DNA of 64,000 bases from Eulemur rufifrons (lineage: Eukaryota; Chordata; Mammalia; Primates; Lemuridae): positions 33,194,738 through 33,258,737 of the forward strand of contig NC_090996.1 of the NCBI RefSeq assembly GCF_041146395.1, written 5' to 3'. A program made the position numbers and the translations under genes. Within the stretch, counting starts at the first letter, position 1; each line of letters opens with the position of its first letter. This document shows, piece after piece, positions 38,676 through 64,000 of this stretch. The notes under the pieces are model-generated. The model made no database searches, had not been told where the DNA came from, and saw only the letters and a program-made list of their open reading frames with translations.

Positions 38676-41078
38676 TCCTTTCCCCCACATCGGTGGGCTG
38701 TGAGCTGCCCGGCAGTGCAGGGTGGTCTCCATGCAGCGTCTCCATTCCTGCAGCACCTGAGCTGGGACCCTCTGCTCTGCAAGAAGCATCTCCCCCTTTC
38801 CTGCCTGGTGTGGGAGCAGCGGCTCTCACACTCCTCCCCGCGTGATCAATTCCTCTGTCTTAAAACTGAAAGTTTTGTGTCCTGGGAACCCCTGTCACCG
38901 CCAGGCAAACCAGGACAGCTGGTCACCCTATTCCATGTCTAGCCTGGCCTTGCTGCTGTGTCCCACCCAGGCCAAGCGTTGTCCCCTTGTGGATGAGGAG
39001 GCTGGGCCCGGGGTCTTCTGAAATCCCGCTCTGCTGGCCTCCTCCCTGGCTCCACAGCTCCCAGCTGTCTCCCCCTGCCCACAGGGCAAGCCACGCTCCT
39101 GAGGCAGCCACCCAGCCCCCCCCAGTAGGTGCAGCTCCCCCTTCCAGCTTCCAGGCCTGCAGGCCCCGCCCTCTGCGCTGGCGGAGGGGTGGTTCTGCCA
39201 CCATCCTCGGCAGGGATTCTGCCTGTGGCTCTCACCTGGGACCAGGCCAAAGGCCAGCTTGCCCCCCACCCCCACCCCCACCGGGGAACAGCACTGTCTT
39301 CTTCCAGGATGGCTCCCAGCTGGCCTGCTGTGGGGAAAGCACCCCGGAGGCCTGTAGGAATGCAGAGACCCGCCAGGCCCTGCTCACTCCCTGGGCTGCA
39401 GGCACTGACTCAGCACCCTGAGGAATGGGCTGGGCAGGTGGCTTTGCAGGGCCCAAGTGGGGACAGATATGAGGGCTGTGAGGAGCGGAGGTCCCCGGGT
39501 ACCACATGTCCACCACGGCCTGGCCTGTGTGTGTCCCAGAAGCACCCCCTCCCAGTCTAGCCGACGGGGCACCCCGCCCCTGCAGTGGAGCAGGAGGCGA
39601 AAGTCGGGCCCCTCAAATCTAGCAGGTTCAGCCTCCTGGGTGGGGGCCAGCAAGCTTGGGCCTCGCTGTGTCACCCTGGGCCTGTTACCCCTCCACTCTG
39701 GCCCACAGACTGAGCCTAGGGTGGTGGCCCTAGCGGGGCCAGCAAGTCCCACCTGCCCACATAGAGGGCACCTGGCCTGTCCCCTCATCCACAGTTAAAA
39801 AAGTGGAAGATTTTACTTTGGGCAAAAGTTTCCAAAAGTATTCATCTTCGATTTAGGGGTAGGGGCTGGGGCTGGGCAGACAGCTGGGACAGGTAAGTCA
39901 CAGGGCAGCAGGGGCTTGGCCTCATTTGGACACAGTCCTTAGTGAAAGAAAAGAGCAGTCAGGCAGGGGTGGGTGCGGTGAGGAGCTGAGCAGGGCTGTG
40001 GGGCCACAGGAACGGGGCAGGTGTCCCCAGACTCTGAGGGCCACCAAGCCTAGAGCCCCCGTCCTCCCCAGAGCAGCCAGAGGGGAGCGAGTGGGCCCCC
40101 CTGCAGCTCTCCCCACCCCACCTGACCCATCCCAGGGATCTAGTGCACACGGGGTGGGGTTGGGGGTCATGCTTCAACCCTGTACAAAGGGGACGGTTTT
40201 AGTCTCTGTGAAACAGGACGGGACTGTCACTAGGACAAAAAGACAGGCCAAAACTGGAGTACTAGGGGCAAGAAGGGAAGAGGAAGCGAGACTGAGAGAG
40301 GAAAGGGAGGGAGTTGAACCGGAGGTTCAGCAGCCCAGGAGGTGGGCCTGGGGAGCCCTGTGCTCTCTGTCCCGCGGCTGGTGACTGGGTTGCCACAGCA
40401 CGACGCGTGACCTCACGGTTTGCTCTTTTCCCACCAAACCTGTGGGCAGCGAGCTCAGAAAGCGGAAAGACTCCAAACAGGCTCGCAGTGGCCCAGCCTG
40501 GGCCGCACACAGCCGTGCTGGGGCCCCCAGGGCATCGCGCCAGTCTCCTCGCGGATTAGCCAAGTAAATACGAACAATCAGATTCCGTTAGCTATCCAAT
40601 GTGTAACAGTAATTACTGGTAGAAATTACACGAAATAAAAAAGGATGCACGTAGTAAAATTTGGTTCCCAGGGGAAAATTGGTCTTCGTAGAAATAACGG
40701 CCCCCAAATGAAATGCACGGTGGCAGGAGCTGCCATTGGAACAGATTCTGATGCAATCGTTTCAGCAGATAAAAAGGAAAATGTTTTTAAAACCACTTTG
40801 TGTCGTATTGAAAACTGGTCAAGGAATTAACTTGGCTTGGTGGAAAATTCACTCTAAAACCCTGTGTTCTCCATGAAAATGCAGAATAAGGAGGCCTGTG
40901 TTATTTGTATTTATACACACAGAGTAAAAACAGCCACTGGGTCAACATGGGGTGTCCCTTATGCAGACCCCTCCCCTATGCCCAGGGCCCCCCCGCCCTG
41001 TCCTGGGCCAGGCACAGACACCCAGGTCTCAGCCGGGAGCACGGAGGTGACCTGGCGGTGGGAGCACAGGGTGGCGGC

Positions 41079-64000
<22,922 letters not shown>

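Larger units (their letters stand above)
33931..41078. other. Intergenic region between convergent UBALD1 and C16orf96
   Basis: About 7 kb between two gene 3' ends. It holds MER5-like and MER20-like elements, two Alus, a telomere-like tract (38655-38675) and an AT-rich islet (about 40560-40870). Stretches 33931-35165, 36720-38640 and 38700-40550 are GC-rich unique sequence with no supported gene. The far right end may include the C16orf96 3' UTR; the reverse complement of 40910-40915 gives TATAAA, a weak poly(A)-signal variant. Confidence 0.6.

Overview
The window is nuclear DNA from a primate, most likely a strepsirrhine and probably a lemur. The evidence is the set of dimeric Alu SINEs carrying lemur-type diagnostic sequence: 'TCCTAGCACTCTGGGAGG' in the left arm, a 'TAGAAAGAAATTATATGGAC' spacer between the arms, and 'GGTTGCTGTGAGCTAGGCTG' in the right arm. 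A young LINE-1 3' end of the type I know from lemurs is also present. The three genes match the block C16orf96 - UBALD1 - MGRN1 of human chromosome 16p13.3, here in reversed orientation.

Layout. (1) Bases 471-23076, minus strand: the first five coding exons of MGRN1 (mahogunin E3 ubiquitin ligase), 187 residues; the RING-bearing exons lie beyond the left edge. Intron 1 is about 18 kb and packed with nested L1, Alu, MER20 and MER5-like insertions. (2) About 22700-28960: two CpG-island promoters in divergent orientation, about 5.4 kb apart from ATG to ATG. Each carries an ACTACAnnTCCCAG (ZNF143/M4-type) motif. A CArG/CRE/CCAAT/octamer cluster lies about 0.8-0.95 kb upstream of the UBALD1 ATG. 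(3) Bases 28465-33180, plus strand: complete UBALD1, three coding exons, 177 residues. (4) About 33930-41078: an intergenic stretch between two convergent genes, with SINEs, MER-type elements and a short telomere-like tract. (5) Bases 41079-63767, minus strand: fifteen consecutive coding exons of C16orf96 (DUF4795 / coiled-coil protein), 979 residues to the stop codon. At least one upstream exon lies beyond the right edge.

All exon borders were derived by reading splice sites (AG/GT), phase continuity and protein homology by eye. Every junction is GT-AG and keeps frame, so the genes look intact. I found no bacterial-type operon, CRISPR array, phage, tRNA or rRNA. The unusual items are structural: a tandemly duplicated Alu right arm, an Alu with an apparent 3' transduction, a perfect 15-bp inverted repeat that looks like a template-switch scar, an inverted pair of L1 3' ends, a coding minisatellite in C16orf96, and the clustered regulatory motifs between the divergent promoters. 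Nothing here convincingly amounts to an undescribed gene system.
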